A stretch of DNA of 64,000 bases. It comes from Planotetraspora silvatica (GTDB lineage Bacteria > Actinomycetota > Actinomycetes > Streptosporangiales > Streptosporangiaceae). A program made the translations under genes and the position numbers. The stretch's first letter is position 1, and the number at the start of each line of letters is the position of its first letter. The DNA is taken from the NCBI RefSeq assembly GCF_016863315.1, contig NZ_BOOQ01000012.1:19253-83252 (forward strand). Reading direction: 5' to 3'. Under the pieces are notes generated by a model. That model made no database searches. It was given only the letters and a program-made list of their open reading frames with translations, and was not told the origin of the DNA. Shown piece after piece: positions 24,280 to 30,990 of the stretch.

Positions 24280-24753
24280 GTCGTCCTGGACTTCCAGCGT
24301 GCTCCAGATTCACAGGGAAGCTATCGGCATTGACCGTCCAGTACGATGCGTCTCGCATTGCCTTGGTTGCCGCGCAGTCGAGCAGTAAACGCCTGCTGGT
24401 GACTCCACCTTTTCTTTGGTGTTTTCTTAATGGCAGCCGATCGCTTCGTCCTTTTTGTTCCCGATTACCACCGTGGCCCCATGTCTACTGGTCCTCGGCG
24501 GACGCCCGAGAGAGAGTGAGAGGCGGGGAAGTGCCGGGAAGACCTCGGGGCGCTCAAGCTCCGAGAGAGGGACGCCCGCGCAGCATGGCGGGGCCGTAGC
24601 CGGCTGAGGTGGAGGTCCTGATCGCTCGCCTGTCATCGACCCAGGCAGAGCCCGGCAGACCGGAGATCAGGGCAGGGGAAGAGTGTGCGAGTCCGCGCAT
24701 GACGGTGAGCGCTGGTATTGGCACGCCTCCTCCAGATCAATACGATCGGCCGC
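24280..24753. other. Intergenic region with a dispersed repeat
   Basis: About 470 bases between the collagen-like gene and the small membrane protein gene. Part is AT-richer than its surroundings (about 24340-24470). The only structure I see is the repeat copy at 24591-24660. Confidence 0.5.
24591..24660 (+). repeat. Dispersed repeat, copy 2 of 2
   Basis: Resembles 16304-16371, sharing CGGCTGAGGT, CATCGACCCAGGC and GCAGAC in the same order and spacing. Confidence 0.6.
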
Positions 24754-25023
24754 ATGGCCGGTATAGGTGCGCCTGAGCTCGTAATCATTGCTTTAGTCCT
24801 CGTGCTAGCCGGCTGTTTCATCGGCTTCGTCATCTTCGTGAGTGGGAGGGTCGCGAGAGCGCGCAGACCGTTCGACGGCAGCGTTTCGCACGGCTCTTTC
24901 GATCTTGCAACGAAGGTTCGCGGTCTGAAATCTCAGGGACGGTACGAGCAGGCTGTGCTTCTCGTTCGGGGTGAAACCGGCTTTGGTGAAGAGGAGGCGC
25001 GCTCGTTCGTGGACCGCGCATGA
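24754..25023 (+). CDS. Small membrane protein with ribosomal L7/L12-like C-terminal domain
   Basis: An 89-residue protein. It has a single transmembrane segment at about residues 7-32 (ELVIIALVLVLAGCFIGFVI). A C-terminal segment (about 55-88), 'VRGLKSQGRYEQAVLLVRGETGFGEEEARSFVDR', has the pattern of the L7/L12 C-terminal domain (I-x-VVRE-TGLGLKEAKDLVD). In L7/L12 that domain contacts translation factors; in small membrane proteins its role is not known. I use ATG 24754 (MAGIGAPELV); a 12-codon extension to 24718 is possible. It ends 20 bases before the right tRNA-Tyr fragment. Confidence 0.7.
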   Translation: MAGIGAPELVIIALVLVLAGCFIGFVIFVSGRVARARRPFDGSVSHGSFDLATKVRGLKSQGRYEQAVLLVRGETGFGEEEARSFVDRA

Positions 25024-25043
25024 TCGGACGCCTCGGCCGGTCT

Positions 25044-25158
25044 CAAGTTCGAACCTTGCACCTGCCACCAGGGATTTTGCCAGCTCAGAGGCCCTACGGG
25101 GTGCTTTTACCTTCCAGGGGAATGCGGCCGTAGGTCACCGCGAGCCGCCGTTTGTCGC
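25044..25158 (+). repeat. Right copy of tRNA-Tyr 3'-end direct repeat (att-like remnant)
   Basis: 25044-25078 is identical to 13287-13321 and includes the T arm, acceptor 3' strand and CCA of tRNA-Tyr, without the 5' part of the tRNA. After that a diverged copy of the terminator follows (its stem no longer pairs well) and the homology ends at GCCGCCGTTTGTCGC (25158). Confidence 0.8.
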
Positions 25159-25252
25159 TGGTCCCGGAATATGTCCGGAATGGATCATGGCCTGTTTCCC
25201 CAGGTCGCGAACCATGATCCGGAAGGGTTGCGGAAGCTCATGGAACGACGAA

Positions 25253-25282
25253 GGGGCCCCGGGAGCAGTCTCCCAGAGCCCC
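25253..25282 (-). terminator. Compound hairpin downstream of the cupin operon
   Basis: GGGGC/GCCCC (25253-25257 and 25278-25282) enclose GGGAG/CTCCC around CAGT. It lies about 60 bases after the stop of the minus-strand cupin gene. It occupies a place equivalent to the terminator after the left repeat copy. Confidence 0.55.
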
Positions 25283-25342
25283 ATGTCCAACTCGCGATCA
25301 CACCACCAGGGCGCCCACGCGAGCGTGGCGGCGTGGCAGTGC

Positions 25343-25801
25343 CTAGCCGACGGGGGGCGGCCCGGCGACTCGCACGTGGTAGGACTCGGCAGAGGCGATG
25401 ATCGCCTCGATGTCGAAGGGGGCCGGGGCCTCAGCGACGCCGGTGACGGGTGAACCGTTGGCCGTGAACCAGTCTTCGACGCGAGAGGGGGAGAAGACGG
25501 CGGCGAGGCGGGCGGTCTTGGTGCGGACCAGGTAGCTGTGTGCGACGCCGCGCGGGCCGTGTGCCGCCTGGCCGGGTTCCAGATCGAACCGCTGGTCGCC
25601 GACGAAGAAGGTCACCTTTCCGTCCAGGACGATCCAGACCTCCTCCTCGTCCTCGTGGATGTGGAGCGGCGGCGCGTGGCCGGCCGCGTCCGTGAACTCC
25701 ATGACCGAGAGGGAGCCGTTCGTGGCGTGTCCGGGCACCAAGACGCGGGCCTGTCCGCCGAGGAACCAGAACGGCTCCGTGGCGTTGCGTGGGGTGATCA
25801 T
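25343..25801 (-). CDS. Cupin domain protein
   Basis: A 152-residue single-domain cupin. Motif 1 is 'PPLHIHEDEEEVWIVLDGKVTFFVG' (His, His, Glu metal ligands, about residues 45-69) and motif 2 is 'PGQAAHGPRGVAHSYLVR' with the last His. Such proteins are small metal-dependent dioxygenases, isomerases or binding proteins. It overlaps the stop of... the downstream hydrolase start region is reversed: the hydrolase gene lies upstream on this strand and its TGA (25798-25800) overlaps this ATG (25801), so both are cotranslated. Function is unknown. Confidence 0.87.
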   Translation of the reverse strand: MITPRNATEPFWFLGGQARVLVPGHATNGSLSVMEFTDAAGHAPPLHIHEDEEEVWIVLDGKVTFFVGDQRFDLEPGQAAHGPRGVAHSYLVRTKTARLAAVFSPSRVEDWFTANGSPVTGVAEAPAPFDIEAIIASAESYHVRVAGPPPVG

Positions 25802-26799
25802 GAGGACCTCAGGAAGTCGAGGAGGATGTGGGTCATCTTGGCCGGTTGCTCCTCGTAGAGCCAGTGGCCGGAATCGGGGACGACGACGCCGGTGACGTTC
25901 TTCGCGTACCGCTTCACCTGGTCGGGCACGGAGGAACCGAGGCTGCCGGAAGCGCCGATCGCGAGCACGGGCATGGTGAGCTTGTGCTTGCGGTAGACGG
26001 CGTTATCCACCATGTCCTGCGGCAACGTACGGAACCACGCGAGGCTCGCCTTCAGGTGCGCCTTGTCCCGCAGGTAGCCGGCGAAGACCGAAACATCGTC
26101 CGGCGTGACGGCGCCCCGCTTGACCTCGAGATTCTCGATGAATTTGCCGGTCCACACGGTCTCGCGGCCACTGATGAGGTCTTCGGGCAGGCCGTTGGCG
26201 AGTGCGAAGAAGCCGAAGTGCCACGCGCCGGGACCGTCCGCGGTCAGTGACGGGAAGGAGTAGATGCCGGGATCGGGGATCGGCGCCTCGCTGAGTACCA
26301 GTTTCCGCACGTCCGCCGGATGCGCGGCGGCATAGGAGTACGCGACCATCGTGCCGATGTCGTGCCCGACGATGCGGAGATCCTTGTCCCGTCCGAGTCG
26401 GACCAGCAGCGCGTGCAGTTCCGCGGCCATCGTCTTCTTGTCGTAGCCGGCCGCCGGGGCGTCGCTGCGTCCGGCGCCGGGCAGGTCGGGGGCGATGACC
26501 GTGTAATGCTCGGCCAGGGCCGGCATGATGTGCCGCCACTCGTACCAGGTCTGCGGGTATCCGTGGATCAGGACCAGAGTCGGTCCGTGGCCGCCGATCA
26601 CGTAGTCGATGCCGACCGAGCCGGCCTGCACCTTGTGTTCTGAGAATCCGGCGGGCATCTGCTCCTTCACGGAGCGGGCGGACGTCGGCGAAGCGGCGCT
26701 CACCGGCCCGGTGACGACGACGGATGCCAGTCCGACGGCCGCGGCCACGGCGAGCAGCGCCAGACCGCGCGGTCTGGACAAGCTGAGGGAGGGAAGCAT
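25798..26799 (-). CDS. Exported alpha/beta hydrolase, epoxide hydrolase-like
   Basis: A 333-residue enzyme with an N-terminal signal peptide (hydrophobic about residues 12-35). The oxyanion motif is HGYPQTWYEW. The nucleophile elbow GHDIGTMVAY has Asp, as in epoxide hydrolases and haloalkane dehalogenases, not Ser. The catalytic His is in DSGHWLYEEQP near the end. The substrate may be an epoxide outside the membrane. Its stop overlaps the cupin start (ATGA), so the two form an operon; a degenerate SDR relic sits just upstream. Confidence 0.9.
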   Translation of the reverse strand: MLPSLSLSRPRGLALLAVAAAVGLASVVVTGPVSAASPTSARSVKEQMPAGFSEHKVQAGSVGIDYVIGGHGPTLVLIHGYPQTWYEWRHIMPALAEHYTVIAPDLPGAGRSDAPAAGYDKKTMAAELHALLVRLGRDKDLRIVGHDIGTMVAYSYAAAHPADVRKLVLSEAPIPDPGIYSFPSLTADGPGAWHFGFFALANGLPEDLISGRETVWTGKFIENLEVKRGAVTPDDVSVFAGYLRDKAHLKASLAWFRTLPQDMVDNAVYRKHKLTMPVLAIGASGSLGSSVPDQVKRYAKNVTGVVVPDSGHWLYEEQPAKMTHILLDFLRSS

Positions 26800-26837
26800 C
26801 GATGGCTCCAGGGTGAAGAGATGGTGAGCGGTCGACG

Positions 26838-26921
26838 TCAGAGCGTGCTGACGAGACCGCCGTCGATGGTGAAGCCGGCGCCGGTGACGATCACGGTCCT
26901 GCCGGTCAGTCCAAGATCCAT
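26838..26921 (-). pseudogene. 27-codon scar of a short-chain dehydrogenase gene
   Basis: ATG 26921 opens MDLGLTGRTVIVTGAG, a perfect SDR N-terminus up to the first glycines of the cofactor motif. It then jumps directly to GFTIDGGLVSTL, a typical SDR C-terminus, and stops at 26838. The roughly 220 codons expected between are missing in frame. It lies between two alpha/beta hydrolase genes on the same strand and has a ribosome-site-like AAGAGGATCC just upstream. Confidence 0.75.
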
Positions 26922-26951
26922 GGCGGATCCTCTTGAAGGAGCGGGACGGTC

Positions 26952-27749
26952 CTACAGGGACTGCCGGCGCAGCCAGGTCAGCGTGGTGTCGGCGACGTCG
27001 CGCCAGCCCGCGTCGATGGTCAGCGAGTGACCCCGGTCGGGGAATGCGGTGATGTCGGTGACGGCGTCAGAGTGCCGGTACTGCTTGAGTGTCGCGCGGA
27101 CGACGGTCTCCGGGACGGTGTGGTCCTTGCCGCCGGTCATCAGCAGCAGCGGGCCGCGTCCCTGGTTGGCGGTGTCGACCTTGGCTGGTGAGTGCGGGTT
27201 GAAGTTGGCGGCGGCCGCCTCGAACAGCGGCTTGCCAGGTGCGGGGATCGTCCATCTCTCGTACAGCGTGTCCGACTCGGCCTCGGAGATGGCGTTGCCG
27301 AACGCGAACCGGAACTGCTCAGCGGTCAGTGAGACCGCACGGTGCTTGTTGGCGGGGTTCTTGAACACCGGCAGCGTGGCGCGCAGCGCGGACAGCGGGA
27401 GCGGCAGGACGCCCTTGATCTGCGCGGCGTCGATCGCAACGGCGGCGCGGGCCAGGTCCTGTCCGAGCAGCTTCTGCGCGATCATTCCACCGAAGGAGTG
27501 GCCGACGAGGATCGGCGGGGTGTCCAGAGTGCGAATGATCCCGGCGAAGTGTTCCACGACGTCGTCGATGCCATGGTCGGCGATGCTTTCGGGGTTCTCG
27601 CGTGCCTCGGCCACCGTATCGGGGTCGCCCGGCCAGCCAGGGGCGGACGGCGCGTAGCCCGCGTCGCCGAACATCTCGATCCAGGGGGTCCACGACGTGG
27701 CGTGCAGCCACAGGCCGTGGATGAAGATGACGGGGATCGGTGTCGTCAT
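26952..27749 (-). CDS. Alpha/beta hydrolase (serine nucleophile)
   Basis: A 265-residue cytosolic hydrolase. The oxyanion segment FIHGLWLHATSW, nucleophile elbow GHSFGGM and a C-terminal 'FPDRGHSLTIDAGW' with the catalytic His are all present. Asp in 'GKDHTVPE' is the likely third residue. I chose ATG 27749 (MTTPIPVIFIHG) because GGAGGCACC precedes it; the longer frame to 27881 is not supported. It is divergent from the large LuxR regulator at 27941, which may control it and the hydrolases downstream. Confidence 0.9.
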   Translation of the reverse strand: MTTPIPVIFIHGLWLHATSWTPWIEMFGDAGYAPSAPGWPGDPDTVAEARENPESIADHGIDDVVEHFAGIIRTLDTPPILVGHSFGGMIAQKLLGQDLARAAVAIDAAQIKGVLPLPLSALRATLPVFKNPANKHRAVSLTAEQFRFAFGNAISEAESDTLYERWTIPAPGKPLFEAAAANFNPHSPAKVDTANQGRGPLLLMTGGKDHTVPETVVRATLKQYRHSDAVTDITAFPDRGHSLTIDAGWRDVADTTLTWLRRQSL

Positions 27750-27940
27750 GGTGCCTCCAAATGTGTTCTTGTCTGTCGCAGCAGGAGAACACCGGCACCG
27801 GAGGCTTCGTATCAGGGAAAGACCACAGTCCCCCCACGTCGCTTGCCAGAGGCGATGTGGTTTCCTAACTTCGGAGCGCATGAGGTCTTCCGCCCGGTTT
27901 CCGGCGGAATGCTCATGTCGGAGGTGACAAGCAGCGCTCC

Positions 27941-30754
27941 GTGACGACTGGCACTGGGGGGTTCGGGCACGTGGACCCTGATGCGGTGGACGAGTTGTTC
28001 GTCGGGCGTGCGCGTGAGTCCGACCGGCTTCGGTACTGTGCGGGCAAGGTCAGGGCAGGTGACTCCTGGCTGGCCGTCATCGAGGGTGAGGCGGGGATCG
28101 GCAAGAGCGCCCTCGTGCGCAGGTTCGCCGCGTCACTGGACGACTTCACGGTCCTCCGGGCGATCGGCGACCCATCGGAGGCCGACCTGCCCTACGGCGT
28201 GATCGGACAGCTGACCCGGCATGTGGAACGAGCGGTGCTGAAACAGTTCCCCTTGCTGGCCGAGAGTCCGCCCGCGGGGACGAATCCGCACGTGGTCGGC
28301 GGGCAGTTGCTGCTCCTGCTGGGCGCGTTGCAGGAGTCCGGGAACCCCGTCGCTGTGATCGTGGACGACGTCCAGTGGGCGGACCGGTTGTCGGTCCAGC
28401 TGCTGGGCTTCGTTCTGCGCCGTCTCTGGGCGGACCGGGTTCTGACGATTCTGGTGATCCGGCCGGAAGCGGAAGCGTCCGGCGAAACGCTGGAGAGGCT
28501 GCTGCGGTCGTCGGAGCGGACGGTGAAGGTCGATCTGGGCGGTCTCGGCGGCGGCGAGATCGCGCAGCTGGCGCAGGCCCTGATCGAAGGCCGGTTGGCG
28601 CCGGGCCTGGCCGACCGGCTGTACGCCTACACCCGGGGGCACCCGCTGTACGTCCGGACGGTGCTGGCGGAGATTCCCGCCGACGTGCTGCGCGACGGCG
28701 TGCTGGAGCGCTGGCCCGTCCCGCGATCGCTTCAGGTCGGGATCAGGGCGCAACTGGACCGTCTCCCACAGGAGTCCCGTGATCTCCTGGAGGCGATGGC
28801 GGTGCTGGACGCGCAGGTTCCGCTGTCGGCTGTCGGTCGGCTCGCCGACCTCCCGGACCCGGCGCGCGCGCTCGGGCCTGCTCTGGCCGCCGGGCTCGCG
28901 CTGTGGTGGCCCAAGGAACCTCAGAGCCCCGTCGCCCTGGTGCACGCGCTCCAGCGCGACACGATCTATGACTCGCTCGCCCCTGAACGGCGTCGCTCCC
29001 TGCATGCCGGGGCGGCTGCGCTCGTGGGGACGGCCGCCAGTTGGGCCCATCGGGTCGCGGCTGCCGCGACCACCGACGCCCGGCTCTCCGACGAGCTCGA
29101 CCGGTCCGGAATGGAAGAGGCGGCGAGCGGACGCAACGCCGTGGCCGCCACCCGCCTGCTGTGGGCCTCGTCTCTGTCGGCCGACCGCGCGGATCGCGAA
29201 CGACGGCTCCTCACCGCCTGTGCCCAGTCGCTGCTCACCATGCAGCCCGGGTGGGCCGCGAACCTGCGGCAGCAGGTCGAGGACTGCTCGCCGGGGCCGC
29301 TGCGCAGCTGCGTCCTGGGGACCCTGGACATGATGGCGGGCCGGTTCGCCACCGCCGAGGCGCACCTCACCCAGGCATGGCAGGAGGCCCTGTCGCTCCC
29401 GAAGCCCGGATGGGTCGCCGTACTGGCCGGCACCTTCCTGACCAACATCATGCTCTGGCGCGGGCGGGGCGCCGAGACGGTGGAGATCGCCCGCCGCACC
29501 CTGGCGATAGGCGATCTCGACCCGGCGACGACCGACTTCACCCGCGCGGCCCTGGCGACCGGCCGGCTCTGGCACGAAGGTCCGCGCGCGGCATTGCGGG
29601 ACCTCGCGTATCTGCCGGTCCAGGGCACCACGGTGGGCAACCACAATCTCGACACGCTGGCCACGCGCGGCGTCCTGCGTCTGTTCCTGGGCGAGCTCTC
29701 CGCGGCGCGCGCTGATCTCCAGATCGTGGCGCAACGCGACCAGCAGGGGGCCGGATCCAAGTTCGGCCCGCTGACGATCTCCCTTCTGTCCGTCGTCCAC
29801 TACGTCGCCGGCGACTGGGACGAGAGCGAGTCCACCGCGGAGCGGGCCCTGGCCGTCGCGTCGTCCCAAGACCAGCTGGCGGGCGAGGCCCCGGCCCGTT
29901 TCGCGGCCGTCTGCGTCAAGGCCGGCCGGGGCGAGTGGGACATCGCACAGCGACACCTCGACGACCTGGCGCGGATCGCGCAGTCCCTCGACTCGGCAGC
30001 CGAGATCGTCTACTCGTCCCTGGCGGCTGCGACCGTGGCACAGGCCAGGGCCGACTACCCGGCCTTGCTGCGCTCGCTCCGGCCGCTGCTCGACGGGACG
30101 GCCGAAGACGGCGGGTTCCGCCTGCGGGACAAGCCCTTCTGGCTGTGGCAGCAGTCGCTGCTCATCGAGGCGCTGACCGGCACCGGGAGGGTGGACGCCG
30201 CAGCGGTGGCACTGCGTGAACTGCGGGCGGCCTACGACGGCGATGGCTATCTCGGGGTCGTCGTCGCCAGACTCGGCGGTCAGCTCGCCGAAGCCCAGGG
30301 CCGTCCGCACGACGCCCTCGCGATCTATGAGCAGGCCGTCGCCGCCGACGCGGACACCGACACCGCGCCCCTTTACCGGGCCATCGTGGAACAGGCCTAC
30401 GGAAGGCTTCTCCTGGCCACCGGTTCCACGTCGCGACGGGAAGCGGCAGCGTGGCTCCACAAGGCTCACGGCCGTTTCAGCACGCTGCGCGCCGTGCCGT
30501 TCGTCCGGCGGTGCGAAGCCGATATGTCTGCGAGCGGGCTCACGGCCTTCGAAAGGGATCCCAGCCGGCTGTCGGCGCTGACGGAACGCGAGCTCTCTGT
30601 GGCACACATCATCGCGAGCGGACGGACGAACCAGGAAGCCGCAGCGGAGCTCTACGTCAGCCAGAAGACGGTCGAATACCACCTGTCCCGTATCTACGCC
30701 AAGCTCGGTATCTCCTCCCGCCGCCAGCTCTCCGAAGCCCTTCGCTCTCCGTGA
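27941..30754 (+). CDS. Large ATP-binding LuxR family regulator (LAL/MalT-like)
   Basis: A 937-residue STAND-type transcriptional activator. An AAA ATPase domain occupies the first third with Walker A EGEAGIGKSALV (about residues 48-59) and Walker B 'VAVIVDDVQWAD' (about 138-149). A long alpha-helical, TPR-like sensor region follows. The C-terminal LuxR helix-turn-helix is 'LTERELSVAHIIASGRTNQEAAAELYVSQKTVEYHLSRIYAKLGISSRRQL'. The start could be GTG 27941 or GTG 27971 (after GGGGGG). A nine-codon ORF (MSEVTSSAP, from ATG 27915) ends by GTGA overlap on the first of these. It is divergent from a hydrolase gene. Confidence 0.92.
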   Translation: MTTGTGGFGHVDPDAVDELFVGRARESDRLRYCAGKVRAGDSWLAVIEGEAGIGKSALVRRFAASLDDFTVLRAIGDPSEADLPYGVIGQLTRHVERAVLKQFPLLAESPPAGTNPHVVGGQLLLLLGALQESGNPVAVIVDDVQWADRLSVQLLGFVLRRLWADRVLTILVIRPEAEASGETLERLLRSSERTVKVDLGGLGGGEIAQLAQALIEGRLAPGLADRLYAYTRGHPLYVRTVLAEIPADVLRDGVLERWPVPRSLQVGIRAQLDRLPQESRDLLEAMAVLDAQVPLSAVGRLADLPDPARALGPALAAGLALWWPKEPQSPVALVHALQRDTIYDSLAPERRRSLHAGAAALVGTAASWAHRVAAAATTDARLSDELDRSGMEEAASGRNAVAATRLLWASSLSADRADRERRLLTACAQSLLTMQPGWAANLRQQVEDCSPGPLRSCVLGTLDMMAGRFATAEAHLTQAWQEALSLPKPGWVAVLAGTFLTNIMLWRGRGAETVEIARRTLAIGDLDPATTDFTRAALATGRLWHEGPRAALRDLAYLPVQGTTVGNHNLDTLATRGVLRLFLGELSAARADLQIVAQRDQQGAGSKFGPLTISLLSVVHYVAGDWDESESTAERALAVASSQDQLAGEAPARFAAVCVKAGRGEWDIAQRHLDDLARIAQSLDSAAEIVYSSLAAATVAQARADYPALLRSLRPLLDGTAEDGGFRLRDKPFWLWQQSLLIEALTGTGRVDAAAVALRELRAAYDGDGYLGVVVARLGGQLAEAQGRPHDALAIYEQAVAADADTDTAPLYRAIVEQAYGRLLLATGSTSRREAAAWLHKAHGRFSTLRAVPFVRRCEADMSASGLTAFERDPSRLSALTERELSVAHIIASGRTNQEAAAELYVSQKTVEYHLSRIYAKLGISSRRQLSEALRSP

Positions 30755-30784
30755 GCCTCGCCCGGCGCAACCCTGGGACCGACG

Positions 30785-30803
30785 ACTAGGGATCGTCCCT
30801 AGT
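30785..30803. promoter_or_regulatory. Perfect palindrome upstream of the XRE-NB-ARC gene
   Basis: ACTAGGGATCGTCCCTAGT has 8-bp arms around TCG. It lies about 190 bases before the XRE-NB-ARC start and 30 bases after the stop of the LuxR gene. A regulator site is the likely reading; which regulator uses it is unknown. Confidence 0.6.
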
Positions 30804-30990
30804 GTCCAGGTCGGGCGCCGGGTGCTTCGATTGATCGAGGATTGTCGGTTCACGCGACCGGCCGCTGCGCTATGCGATGTCGGTGTTGCACAAGCTGTCG
30901 GCGCCGGCGCACGACTCGCCTGTGGTGCTCGTGGTTGATCGACGCCTCCGTGATGGCCTTCGTGGGTCATGGACCCACAGCTGAGAAGGA

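Noticed and set aside
13314..25043. Search for an integrase or excisionase in the tRNA-bounded block
   Set aside because: None of the proteins has tyrosine- or serine-recombinase motifs, so the element cannot move by itself.
28133..30970. A 945-codon antisense frame over the LuxR regulator
   Set aside because: Composition is typical of shadow frames, and the sense protein has Walker and HTH motifs.
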